From CAZDYP01 sp964509505 (lineage in GTDB: Bacteria > Chloroflexota > Anaerolineae > JACRMK01): a stretch of DNA of 31,270 bases. The stretch is taken from assembly GCA_964509505.1 (NCBI GenBank), contig CAZDYP010000043.1, positions 1-31,270 on the forward strand, read 5' to 3'. The position numbers and the translations under genes are program-made. Positions 13,519 through 21,791 of this stretch are shown here, one piece after another. How positions within the stretch are numbered: position 1 is the first letter of the stretch; each line of letters begins with the position of its first letter. The notes beneath the pieces are model-generated. The model saw nothing but the letters and a program-made list of their open reading frames with translations. It had not been told where the DNA came from and made no database searches.

Positions 13519-13677
13519 AGACCTGTGAGGTTTCATGAAGTTTCAGAAATTAATTCCGCTATGGTGGGTGTAGGGCAAGTTTCTAACTTGCCCATCAGGA
13601 CAAGTTAAAAACTTGTCCTACACCCGTGCGCCATACCTCTGCTATTTTTTGAAACTTCATTAAAACCTCACAGGTCT
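13519..13677. repeat. Nested palindromic element between the two beta-helix genes
   Basis: Outer arms AGACCTGTGAGGTTT (from 13519) and AAACCTCACAGGTCT (to 13677), continued inward by ATGAAGTTTCA / TGAAACTTCAT, enclose about 100 bases. Inside, GGGTGTAGG (13566-13574) pairs with CCTACACCC (13617-13625) and flanks two further hairpins with 9-bp arms: 13573-13593 (loop TCT) and 13598-13618 (loop AAA). No coding potential is seen. It resembles a small MITE-like element, or one palindrome inserted into another. Confidence 0.8.
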
Positions 13678-13681
13678 TGCT

Positions 13682-15526
13682 TTACCGTATCACCAACGGC
13701 AAGTAAACACGCTGCGTCGGCGCCGCTTCGTCATAGCCGATGTCGAACCCACTACCCCGTGGCCGCGAGTCGCCATCCGCATCCGTCATCACACGGACAT
13801 CCGTACCAGCATCCGCCGCCGCCGACCCTATCCTTAGGTGATAGTCGTCCTGCGATGGATTCACGAAGTTCGGATTGCCAACCACATTGTTCGCGCCGCC
13901 TAAAATGGTCCCTTGCGTCGGCGTGACCACCGCATAGAACAAATTGAAATTCTGCGTCACATTGCCACTCTCATTTTGTAGAGCAATTTCATGCTGCGCG
14001 ATGATGGTGTTGGTGAGACTGACATTGCCTTGCTGTATATAAACCGCGCTGCCAGTGACCGTGACGGGACTACCAATCGTGAGATGTTGCAACTGCGCGC
14101 CGCTCGGTGAGCCTAGATACAACGCCGTGCCCGACAGCGTCGCGATATTCTCAGCAAAGAGCGTGTTCACCACCAGACCATTCCCGCTGCTGTGAAAGAG
14201 CCCTCCGCCTCTGGCAGCCGTATTGCGAATGAAGGATATGGCAGTCAGTGTCATGGCACTACCCGCAAGCAGCCCGCCACCCTCATTGCTCGCCGTGTTG
14301 TTGAGGAACTGTGTCCCTGTCAGGTTGACCGTATCGCCCGCGAGCAGTCCACCGCCGTCTTTGCCGCTATTGCCCTGGAACACGCCACCATTCAACATCG
14401 CTACGCCACTCGCCCATGCTCCACCACTCCCACTGTTCGCCGTGTTGCTGAGAAACTGTGTCCCCGTCAGGCTCAAGGTATTGGCAATTAACCCGCCGCC
14501 GCCGCCGAGCGTAGAGTGTGTGCTGCTATTGTTCTGGAACAACCCACCGTTCAGTATCGCCGCCCCGAAACCCACATACGCCCCACCACCTGTATTGCGC
14601 GCCGTGTTGTTGAGGAACTGTGTCCCCGTCAGATTTAAGTTGCCAATCACATACAGCCCACCACCATTGCCGAGCGTGCCGCGATTGTTCTGGAACAACC
14701 CACCATTCAACGTCGCTGCCCCACCCACATGCACTCCACCGCCCTCACGCGCCGTGTTGCTGAGGAACTGCGTCCCCGTCAGGCTCAACTTACCGAGCGC
14801 ATACAGCCCACCGCCCCGGTTATTCGTGCTGCGATTATCCTGAAACAGTCCCCCACTCAGCGTCACTGTGCCACTCACGTACGCTCCGCCGCCATTGCTG
14901 AATGCTGTATTGCTCAAGACGCTGACATTCGTCAGCGTCAAGTCTTGACTGGCGTATAGTCCACCACCGACATCACTATTGACGTTACCGCTATTGATAC
15001 TGCCATTCTTCACCATCAAGTTTTCCAAAGCGCCATGCGTGTTCGTGATGTACACGACCCGCCCGCCGTCCTGGGCATCCAGTATCGTCGGGTTCGCCAC
15101 TGGGTCAGACGCCGCAAACCCATTGGTCACAGTGTAGCCTCCACGCAGCGTCAATGATTGGCTGATGTACACGACCTGCGTCACGCCGTCGCGCACGCTT
15201 ACCCCTGTGTAGGTTCCCGACGCAACGAGAATCTGATCATTCGTCTGCGCTTGATCCACCGCGAACTGCACGGTGGCGCAGGGCGTCGCCACGCTGCCGC
15301 AACCTGCGCTGTTCGTGCCTGTGAGGGCGACGCGCACGAAGCCGCTGCCGCCTTGCTGCATCGGCGCGGCGTGTGCAGGCGAGAGGCTTGCCGCCAACAT
15401 CCACCATGCAGCCAATGACAACAACACACCGAGCGTTATGCTCATGCAGAGGCGCGTCATGCGCTCGCTGATTTTATGGTTATGGGTATCTTGTGATGCT
15501 TCTCGCTCTGTTTGTGGTTGGCGCAT
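13682..15526 (-). CDS. Secreted parallel beta-helix repeat protein 2 (choice-of-anchor Q type)
   Basis: A 614-residue exported protein. The ATG at 15526 is chosen because AAGGAG lies seven bases upstream (plus-strand 15534-15539); a GTG at 15550 would overlap that site. A signal helix (SITLGVLLSLAAWWMLAAS) ends near AHA. An N-terminal DUF1565-like segment (GCGSVATPCATVQFAVDQAQ, then LVASGTYTGV) leads into about a dozen beta-helix coils of the form LSLTGTQFLSNTA..GGG and LNGGLFQNN. The C-terminal block matches protein 1 (DDYHLRIGSAAADAG, GFDIGYDE) and ends QRVYLPLVIR. The two genes are tandem paralogues on the same strand. A surface or adhesion role is the best guess. Confidence 0.87.
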   Translation of the reverse strand: MRQPQTEREASQDTHNHKISERMTRLCMSITLGVLLSLAAWWMLAASLSPAHAAPMQQGGSGFVRVALTGTNSAGCGSVATPCATVQFAVDQAQTNDQILVASGTYTGVSVRDGVTQVVYISQSLTLRGGYTVTNGFAASDPVANPTILDAQDGGRVVYITNTHGALENLMVKNGSINSGNVNSDVGGGLYASQDLTLTNVSVLSNTAFSNGGGAYVSGTVTLSGGLFQDNRSTNNRGGGLYALGKLSLTGTQFLSNTAREGGGVHVGGAATLNGGLFQNNRGTLGNGGGLYVIGNLNLTGTQFLNNTARNTGGGAYVGFGAAILNGGLFQNNSSTHSTLGGGGGLIANTLSLTGTQFLSNTANSGSGGAWASGVAMLNGGVFQGNSGKDGGGLLAGDTVNLTGTQFLNNTASNEGGGLLAGSAMTLTAISFIRNTAARGGGLFHSSGNGLVVNTLFAENIATLSGTALYLGSPSGAQLQHLTIGSPVTVTGSAVYIQQGNVSLTNTIIAQHEIALQNESGNVTQNFNLFYAVVTPTQGTILGGANNVVGNPNFVNPSQDDYHLRIGSAAADAGTDVRVMTDADGDSRPRGSGFDIGYDEAAPTQRVYLPLVIR

Positions 15527-15565
15527 CTGCTCGCTCCTTATTCTCAACACAAAGGCACTCGCTCT

Positions 15566-15592
15566 GTAAGTCGAATTGGCAATCCGACCTAC
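15566..15592. repeat. Dispersed TCGGATT/AATCCGA palindrome, inverted copy
   Basis: Arms 15566-15577 and 15581-15592 around GGC, with mismatched pairs near both ends of the arms. Together with the following CTACATCAT it is the reverse-oriented counterpart of the palindrome inside the 87-bp repeat at 7569-7900, so this is a dispersed family. Confidence 0.75.
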
Positions 15593-15623
15593 ATCATACT
15601 AGGCGCAATGGACGATTGAACTA

Positions 15624-15845
15624 TCAATTCGTTTCCTCTGTTGATACTACATCGTCTGGGATGGGTGGGTCTTGCCAGCCCGTCAGTTCGATCAATAAAT
15701 GTTGCAGCTCACGCATCGAACCAAAATACAGCCGTTGATGCGCGGGCGTCACGAGTGCGCCGCGCCACAGCGGACGATGCGCCTGCGTGTCCTCCACCCA
15801 AATTGAAACCAGATAAACGCTCTGATGGCGCGGCGAGGTTTTCAT
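15624..15845 (-). CDS. Small conserved-looking protein of unknown function
   Basis: A 73-residue protein. The layout (YLVSIWVEDTQAHRPLWRGAL, a beta-type middle TPAHQRLYFGS, and a helical MRELQHLLIEL end) resembles small Chloroflexota proteins in which a 'W(R)G' strand and a terminal helix are conserved; their function is not known to me. It has no strong ribosome-binding site. It lies downstream of, and in the same direction as, the large regulator, but a good terminator (15910-15947) separates them. Confidence 0.5.
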   Translation of the reverse strand: MKTSPRHQSVYLVSIWVEDTQAHRPLWRGALVTPAHQRLYFGSMRELQHLLIELTGWQDPPIPDDVVSTEETN

Positions 15846-15905
15846 AGTTTGTCTTCTATCATAGCCACGTGCGCTTTAGGCGGCGCTTTAGGAAACGCTT
15901 AAAAG

Positions 15906-15947
15906 CGACAAAAAAACCCTAAAGGTTTCCAAAACCTTTAGGGTTTT
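15906..15947 (-). terminator. Intrinsic terminator of the large regulator gene
   Basis: Arms 15913-15928 and 15932-15947 (16 bp, perfect) around a three-base loop, overlapping the regulator stop. On the minus strand the stem is followed by a T-run, as expected of an intrinsic terminator. It also belongs to the triplet-loop palindrome class. Confidence 0.8.
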
Positions 15948-18900
15948 ACACGTCTTCACCTCGTTGTATTTTCTCGTACAGCGCGAGCGTCGGCGGCGCA
16001 GGCATCGAAGCAAGTTCGACGCGGAGACGTTGCGCCAGCGTTTGATATTGTCGCAGCGCCAACCCACGCTCACCCAAGCGCGCATAACAGCGCATCAACT
16101 CACGATGCGCCTCCTCCAGCAGGTCGTCTTTCTCAAGCGCGCGACGATACGCCTCGGCGGCGTGGTCATGCGCCCCTTGCGCCGACCACAAGCGCCCCAA
16201 CTCCAGCAGCGCGTCCAGATATTTGTGCCGCAACTCCTCGCGCCGTAACAGAAACCAATCCCCCTCCAGCAAATCCTCGACGAACTCTCCCTGATAAAGG
16301 GCGATGGCTTCCTGCCACAAGGCAATCGCCGCTTGTGGCATTGGGTCTTGCAAACGAATCGCTTCCTGTAGCTTCGCCTCAAACAGCTCGACATCACACC
16401 AGTAATCCAGTTTGCGATTGAAGCGATACTGGTCATTTGCAAAGATGATCCACTGCGAATTGCCGAGCGCACGGCGCAGATGGTAGAGCGCCATGCCAAG
16501 ATTGTTGCGCAGTTGCGCGGGTGAAGCCTCGGGCCACAAGGCGAGACCGATCTGCGCTTTGGTGCGCGCAGGATACGAAACCAGATAGAACAACAACTCT
16601 TTCACCTTCGCATAAGACCAAGCGGTTATCGGCTGGTCACCACGCGCGACGCGCGCTACACCCAACGCAGCGATGCGGAGTGTGGTCGAGACGTTGCGCT
16701 GCCGCGTAGCGCTGCTGCGTGGTCGTGGCGAGACGTTGCGCCGCAACGCCTCTACCATTATTTCTGTGATGGCTTGCTCTAACGTCAACGCGCTACCCGC
16801 TGCATAAGCCGTTTCAAATTCGGTTCGCGTCATTCGCGCGCGCGCGGCGCCGTTGAGCCGCTCCAGCTCCATGCGATCTTCGGGGTCCAGCATACGAGGA
16901 TTGGCTGCAAGCCAAGCCTGCACGGCGCCCAGCACACGCGCCGCAACATGCACATGACCGCGCGCTGCCATGACTCTACCCAAACCTGCTAATGACATGG
17001 CACAGCTCAGTGTGTTGCGAATTTCCTGCGAAGTCAGCAGGCTTTCGCGCAAGAGCGCCGCTGCCTCGTCAACACGATCTTGGCTCAGTCGAATTTGTCC
17101 TAGCCCTCGCAGACAGCTCGCTCTCGTCGCTTTAAGACCCATGTCGCGCGCCTGCGCCAATGCCTGAGAAAAAAGTTCCTCCGCGTGTGTCACGTCGCCG
17201 CGCAATTGTTCGATGATGGCCAGATTCGCCGTGACTTTGGCTTGTAATTCCGCATCACTTAATTCTTGACCAATCGTGAGCGCTTCTGCATATAACTCCC
17301 GCGCCATATCCAGCTCGTCCTGTGTCGCGGCGACGATGCCGAGCGTGACCAACGGCACAGCTATCGAGCGTTTGTCGCCCGTCACGCGAAACAACGACAG
17401 ACTCTCCTCAAGTAAGGCGCGCGTTGCTTTGACATCTGGTGTGCGGGAGAGACGATGTCCGAGTATGTGCATAGCCCACGCCAGCGTCCATTGATCCCCT
17501 GACTGACGCGCGACAACGACGCACTCGTCTGCGAATTGGCGCGCGGCGGCCTGATCGCTTGCGTATGCGCTTAATAGCGACAAAAGTCCAAGCGCACGCG
17601 CGACGGTGGGTTGGTCGTTCAACGTCCGCGCAAACGCGAGCCCCCTTTCCACTGGCGCGCGTGTGTCGCCATAGTCGCTCTGATACACAGCTAACCAAGT
17701 CAGGGCGACGAGTGCGCGTGCCAAGTGAAGATTTGCGGCTGGATCCCCAAAATGTGCGATGGCTTGCTGCAGCCAACGACGCCCCTCGCTCCACAGGCTG
17801 CGCCGTTGCCAATACAAGTGCAGCGCCGTCGCCAAACGCAAACCCGCTTCCGCGTGTTGCGCGTCCGTGAGACTCCAATCCAACGCCGCTCGCAAATTGT
17901 CGTGTTCATCGTCCAAGCGCTTCAGCCACAGGCGTTGCTCGCTGCTGCGAATCTTTGGCTCGACTTGCTCTGCGAATGCGAGAAAAAACGCGAGCTGCCG
18001 ATTGCGCGTGGAAGCTTCTTCGCCAGCCTCGCGCAATTTCTCGCGCGCATATTGCCGAATCGGTTCCAGCAAACGATAGCGCACGGCTTCGCCGGGTGTG
18101 CGCTCGGCAACCAACACCAGCGACTGCTCCACGAGCGCGGACAACACATCCAACATCCCATGAGCCGTCAGTAGCCAGGAGCCCGTAGTCAGATTCATCT
18201 GGCTACGGTCAACTGAATTCTGGCTACTGCCTACGGAACGCTGGTTACTGCATACTGACTCTGCCGCCTCCAACGTAAACCCACCCGCAAAAACTGACAG
18301 TCGTCGAAAGAGGGTTTGCTCAGAGGCAGAGAGCAAGTCGTAACTCCAATCGAGCGCGGCGCGCATCGTTTGATGGCGCGGCGTCGCCCACCGGTTGCCG
18401 CGCGTCAACAGCCCTAGCGTATCGTCCAAACGCGCTGCAATCTGTGACACATCCAACAGCTTGACGCGCGCGGCAGCCAATTCGAGCGCGAGCGGGATGC
18501 CGTCGAGTCGTTGACAAATCCGCAGCACACTGGGCGCATTGTACGCCGTCAGCGCAAAATCAGGCAGCACATTTTGCGCGCGCGCGACGAACAATTGCGC
18601 GGCTTCCGATGCGCGCAGCCGTTCAAGCGAGGGTGGCTGCGCTGGGTCGGGCAACGAAAGCGAAGGCACCAACCAAACGGTTTCATTAGGCAGATTGAGC
18701 GCAGTGCGACTTGTGACGAGCAGGCGCAGCTGCGGACATTCGCGCAGCAAAATGTCTGCGAGCTCTGCGCAAGCGACGAGCAGGTGTTCACAATTGTCTA
18801 ACACAAGCAGGAGTTGTTTGGGGCGAAGGTAATCTAACAGAGATTCGAGCGCGGAGCGATTAGGGGAGAGGCGCACACCGAGCGCCAAGGCGACGGCTTG

Positions 18901-19185
18901 CGCGACCAGAGCGGGATCGTCGAGGGCAGCCAGTTCAGCGATGAAAATCCCATCTTCGTAGTAACGACTTGAGTCGTTACGATGGGCGAGAGCGAGCGCA
19001 AGGCGCGTCTTGCCACAGCCGCCTGCGCCCATCAGCGTCAGCAAGCGACTTTGCTTGAGCAGGCGTTTGAGTTGCGTCTGCTCGCGTTTGCGTCCGATGA
19101 AACGACCAGAGGGTTGCGCCGTCAGCCGCGTGAGTGAGGCGCTGCGCTGCTGCGTTTGCGGCTGCGGTGTGACTCGCTTTGCCAT
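15946..19185 (-). CDS. Giant STAND regulator: NB-ARC ATPase, TPR array, C-terminal winged helix and BTAD
   Basis: A 1079-residue regulator. Order seen: P-loop GAGGCGKTR (residues 53-61), Walker B LLLVLDNCEH (125-134), LLVTSR (155-160), and the NB-ARC GIPLALELAAAR (229-240), then about 400 residues of TPR-like helices, and finally a winged-helix segment (WSYAKVKELLFYLVSYP; LRNNLGMALYHLRRALG) with a BTAD-type TPR bundle (about 835-1079). In AfsR/SARP regulators the DNA-binding and BTAD parts are N-terminal; here they are at the C-terminus. Such proteins are ATP-driven switches that activate nearby genes on a signal sensed by the repeats. Two repeat insertions are translated in frame: a palindrome (18961-18980, RNDSSRYYE) and a mirrored tract (18157-18249, residues 313-343). 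The target is unknown; the LIV operon lies upstream in the same direction. Confidence 0.87.
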   Translation of the reverse strand: MAKRVTPQPQTQQRSASLTRLTAQPSGRFIGRKREQTQLKRLLKQSRLLTLMGAGGCGKTRLALALAHRNDSSRYYEDGIFIAELAALDDPALVAQAVALALGVRLSPNRSALESLLDYLRPKQLLLVLDNCEHLLVACAELADILLRECPQLRLLVTSRTALNLPNETVWLVPSLSLPDPAQPPSLERLRASEAAQLFVARAQNVLPDFALTAYNAPSVLRICQRLDGIPLALELAAARVKLLDVSQIAARLDDTLGLLTRGNRWATPRHQTMRAALDWSYDLLSASEQTLFRRLSVFAGGFTLEAAESVCSNQRSVGSSQNSVDRSQMNLTTGSWLLTAHGMLDVLSALVEQSLVLVAERTPGEAVRYRLLEPIRQYAREKLREAGEEASTRNRQLAFFLAFAEQVEPKIRSSEQRLWLKRLDDEHDNLRAALDWSLTDAQHAEAGLRLATALHLYWQRRSLWSEGRRWLQQAIAHFGDPAANLHLARALVALTWLAVYQSDYGDTRAPVERGLAFARTLNDQPTVARALGLLSLLSAYASDQAAARQFADECVVVARQSGDQWTLAWAMHILGHRLSRTPDVKATRALLEESLSLFRVTGDKRSIAVPLVTLGIVAATQDELDMARELYAEALTIGQELSDAELQAKVTANLAIIEQLRGDVTHAEELFSQALAQARDMGLKATRASCLRGLGQIRLSQDRVDEAAALLRESLLTSQEIRNTLSCAMSLAGLGRVMAARGHVHVAARVLGAVQAWLAANPRMLDPEDRMELERLNGAARARMTRTEFETAYAAGSALTLEQAITEIMVEALRRNVSPRPRSSATRQRNVSTTLRIAALGVARVARGDQPITAWSYAKVKELLFYLVSYPARTKAQIGLALWPEASPAQLRNNLGMALYHLRRALGNSQWIIFANDQYRFNRKLDYWCDVELFEAKLQEAIRLQDPMPQAAIALWQEAIALYQGEFVEDLLEGDWFLLRREELRHKYLDALLELGRLWSAQGAHDHAAEAYRRALEKDDLLEEAHRELMRCYARLGERGLALRQYQTLAQRLRVELASMPAPPTLALYEKIQRGEDV
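18157..18255. repeat. Mirrored degenerate tract translated inside the regulator
   Basis: Units such as CAGTAGCCAG and GTAGTCAGA run to about 18197, then their reverse complements (TCTGGCTACGG, TCTGGCTACTG, CTGGTTACTG) continue to 18255. The tract adds about 31 residues, rich in Ser, Gln and Asn, between the ATPase helical part (AAESVC) and MLDVLSALVEQSL. Confidence 0.7.
18961..18980. repeat. GTAACGACT palindrome inside the regulator
   Basis: Arms 18961-18969 and 18972-18980 pair perfectly around a two-base centre. It is translated in frame just after the first ATPase strand region. Confidence 0.7.
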
Positions 19186-19257
19186 TGCCCAGCCTGTGCC
19201 TTACGGTGTGCGCGCTATAAGATCGCGCATTCGTCGTAATTGTAGCATGGCGCAACG

Positions 19258-19576
19258 TCACACGCCTAAATACTGTCGCTCGATGTCCGCATTCGCGCGC
19301 AACGCTTGGGGTGTGCCTGCAAACACGATCTGTCCTTTGTTCAGCACATACACGCGGTCAGCCAGCGTGAGCGCGAGGTTGAGGTTTTGCTCGACGAGGA
19401 GAATCGAGAGCCCCGATTGTTTGAGCTCGCCGATGACGCGGCCAATCTCGTGGACGATGAGCGGCGCGAGCCCTTCGGATGGTTCATCGAGCAGCAACAA
19501 ATCGGGGTTGGTGAGCAGCGCGCGCGCAAACGCCACCATCTGCTGCTCGCCGCCGCTCAGTTGGTTGCCGCGTCGT
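19258..19576 (-). CDS. livF: Branched-chain amino acid type ABC transporter ATPase LivF, C-terminal part (cut by gap)
   Basis: The last 105 residues of a LivF-type ATPase: the ABC signature QLSGGEQQ, Walker B LLLLDEPSEGLAP, the H-loop replaced by LLVEQN as usual for LivF, and the family end ADIERQYLGV. LivF proteins are about 235 residues, so roughly 130 N-terminal residues including the P-loop (about 390 bases) must lie in the gap, which is drawn as only 100 N. It is the last gene of the leftward LIV operon and works with LivG on the cytoplasmic face to drive LivH/LivM. Confidence 0.88.
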
Positions 19577-19676
19577 NNNNNNNNNNNNNNNNNNNNNNNN
19601 NNNNNNNNNNNNNNNNNNNNNNNNNNNNNNNNNNNNNNNNNNNNNNNNNNNNNNNNNNNNNNNNNNNNNNNNNNNN
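19577..19676. other. Assembly gap (100 N) inside livF
   Basis: A placeholder gap. The missing half of livF shows that at least about 390 bases plus the rest of a repeat tract are absent here. Confidence 0.9.
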
Positions 19677-19735
19677 ACGTGATACTTGATACGTGATACT
19701 TGATACGTGATACTTGACACTTGACACTTGGCACT
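19677..19735. repeat. GATACTTGATACGT degenerate tandem tract between livG and livF
   Basis: Imperfect repeats of GATACTTGATACGT, drifting to GACACTTGACACTTGGCACTT, between the gap and the livG stop. Only one side of the tract is visible. Confidence 0.8.
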
Positions 19736-20473
19736 TCATGTGCCGAGATACGCCTCAATCACCCTCGGATTGTTCTTCACGTCCTCTGGCTTCCCATCCG
19801 CCAACACTTCGCCGTAGTGCAGGACGATGATACGCTCGGCGAGCGCGAAGACGACATCCATGTCGTGTTCGACAATCAGCACGGTGAGTGAGCGTGGCAA
19901 GGTTTCGAGTAGGCGCGTCAGCTCGCGCGTCTCGGCAGGCGACATGCCCGCGGTCGGTTCGTCAAGCAGCAACAGCTTAGGCTCGGTGGCGAGCGCGAGC
20001 GCGACTTCGAGCGCGCGTTGCTGCCCATAAGATAACGCGCTGACGCGCTGCTGGCTTACGGAGGCAAGACCGACGCGCTCTAAGATGGCTTCGCTCTCTT
20101 GATTGAGCGACGTGAGACGGTGCGCGGGCGTGAACCATTGCCCCGCGACGCGGCGCTGATGCTGCACGGCGAGGCGCACGTTCTCCAACACGCTCAGCCC
20201 CAAGAACAAGTTGTTGCGCTGAAACGTATGCCCCAAGCCAAGATTGGCGCGCGCGTGGACAGGCAGCGTCGTTATGTCAGCGCCGTTGAAGAAGATGCGC
20301 CCCTCGCTCGGCTTGAGCTCGCCCGCGATGACGTTGAACAGCGTGCTCTTGCCCGCGCCATTGGGACCGATGATGGCGAGCCGCGCGCCTGCTTCGACGG
20401 CAAACGAGACGCCGTTCAAGGCGGCGACCGCGCCGTAGTGTTTGCGGAGGTTTTCGATGCGGAGGATGTCCAT
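19736..20473 (-). CDS. livG: Branched-chain amino acid type ABC transporter ATPase LivG
   Basis: A complete 245-residue ATPase. P-loop GPNGAGKST (residues 36-44), a Q-loop region in LGHTFQRNNLF, signature LSYGQQR, Walker B LLLLDEPTAGM and H-loop LIVEHDMDVV are all present, and the end PRVIEAYLGT is the LivG/LivF hallmark. It hydrolyses ATP to power uptake through LivH/LivM. No clear ribosome-binding site lies before the ATG at 20473. A repeat tract separates it from livF, and an AT-rich interval of 245 bases separates it from livM. Confidence 0.92.
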   Translation of the reverse strand: MDILRIENLRKHYGAVAALNGVSFAVEAGARLAIIGPNGAGKSTLFNVIAGELKPSEGRIFFNGADITTLPVHARANLGLGHTFQRNNLFLGLSVLENVRLAVQHQRRVAGQWFTPAHRLTSLNQESEAILERVGLASVSQQRVSALSYGQQRALEVALALATEPKLLLLDEPTAGMSPAETRELTRLLETLPRSLTVLIVEHDMDVVFALAERIIVLHYGEVLADGKPEDVKNNPRVIEAYLGT

Positions 20474-20718
20474 AAAGATCGGTAGCGAAAGCGCTTAGTT
20501 TGGACTACCTGCATGATATTCAATCAGTTGCAGATCAACTTCAGAAACTGTGCCATGATGAACGTACTCAAAATGGAGGAAGCCAAGCGTTGGAACAAAT
20601 TGGACAATCAGGTGGCGGCAGCAATGGAAACTCCAAGAACAATTGGCCCAATCACACTGCGATTATACAATGAAAATCCAACACTTGCTGTTAGATTTTC
20701 ATGGTGTTTGCATTTCTC
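20474..20718. other. AT-rich interval between livM and livG, possible gene remnant
   Basis: Unlike the other gaps in this operon, this one has no degenerate tandem tract. On the plus strand a frame from TTG 20500 to TGA 20673 would give 57 residues (DYLHDIQSVADQLQKLCHDE, then a Gly/Ser/Asn-rich part), antisense to the operon and without a ribosome-binding site. I do not recognise it. It may be decayed foreign DNA. Confidence 0.35.
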
Positions 20719-21720
20719 CTAATTCCCTTTATCTCCCTCGTTTCCCCTCAACCACCCCGCCACCCCACGCGGCGCAAACATCACGAACAAGATCAACACC
20801 AAACCGACGACCAGCTCCCAGCGTTCGGTGTAGCTGCTCACGAAGTTGTTCAGCAGACGGATGATGCCTGCGCCGAGGATGGGACCGCTGAGTGTGCCTG
20901 TGCCGCCGACGATGAGCATGATCATCACTTGTCCCGAGGTTGACCAATACAAACTGTCAGGCGGCGCGCCGTTGAGGTTGTGCGCTTGCAATGCGCCCGC
21001 GACGCCGGCGACGGCGCCCGCGATGATGAACGCAGACCATTTGTAGCGGAAGGTGTGGTAGCCGAGGGCGCTCATGCGCGCTTCGTTCTCGCGGATGCCG
21101 CGCAACGTCCAGCCGAATGGGCTGGCGACGATGCGCCGCAGCAACCACCACATCACGATAAACACACTGAGGACGAGATAATAAAAACTGGCGCGCGAAT
21201 CAAGCGCATAGCTCAAGGGACCAATGCCGATGCTGGGATTCGGCACACCCGTCAGCCCATCTGAGCCGCCCGTCACCGACGACCAACTGATGGCGATGCT
21301 GAACAACATCTGCGCGAAGGCTAGCGTCACCATCAAAAAATAAATGCCGCGCGTGCGAATCGCAAAGAAGCCGATGACGGCGGCGGCGAGGGCGGCGCCA
21401 CCCACGACGATGGGCAACGTCACCAGCAAATTACTGGTGAGCTGCAACGCCTTGTCGCTGCGCGATGAAACATACGCGAGAATGTACGCGCCGACGCCGA
21501 AGAACGCGGCATGACCAAACGAGGTGAGCCCCGTGTAGCCCAACAACAAATCGAGGCTCATCGCGAAGATGGCATAGATGAGGATTTCGACGGCGAGGCT
21601 GAGGTAGTAGATACGGACGATGAAAGGATAAATCAGCGCGAGCGCCAGCGCGATGTACGGCAACCAATGGCGATGCCGCATGATGAATGCGCGAGTGGTG
21701 GTGAGGGAGGATGAGAGCAT
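20719..21720 (-). CDS. livM: Branched-chain amino acid type ABC transporter permease LivM
   Basis: About 333 residues. The ATG at 21720 is preferred because the frame further upstream runs through a repeat tract; ATG 21681 (MRHRHWLP) is also possible, and neither has a clear ribosome-binding site. About eight to ten membrane helices are visible. LivM hallmarks are SLDLLLGYTGLTSFGHAAFF near the N-terminus, RTRGIYFLMVTLAFAQM in the middle, GIRENEARMSALGY, the cytoplasmic loop that docks the ATPase, and MLIVGGTGTLSGPILGAG near the end. It pairs with LivH to form the channel in the cytoplasmic membrane. Confidence 0.92.
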   Translation of the reverse strand: MLSSSLTTTRAFIMRHRHWLPYIALALALIYPFIVRIYYLSLAVEILIYAIFAMSLDLLLGYTGLTSFGHAAFFGVGAYILAYVSSRSDKALQLTSNLLVTLPIVVGGAALAAAVIGFFAIRTRGIYFLMVTLAFAQMLFSIAISWSSVTGGSDGLTGVPNPSIGIGPLSYALDSRASFYYLVLSVFIVMWWLLRRIVASPFGWTLRGIRENEARMSALGYHTFRYKWSAFIIAGAVAGVAGALQAHNLNGAPPDSLYWSTSGQVMIMLIVGGTGTLSGPILGAGIIRLLNNFVSSYTERWELVVGLVLILFVMFAPRGVAGWLRGNEGDKGN

Positions 21721-21727
21721 GGGAGGA

Positions 21728-21791
21728 TAGGGGTGTCGCGTGTCAAGTGTCATATCGCACTTGGCACGTGACACGTGACACATGACACGTG
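21728..21791. repeat. Mirrored GTGTCAAGTGTC / GACACATGACAC tract between livH and livM
   Basis: Units such as GTGTCGCGTGTCAAGTGTC are followed, after a centre near 21752, by their reverse-complement type (GCACTTGGCACGTGACAC, GTGACACATGACACG). It fills the whole space between the two permease genes. Confidence 0.75.
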
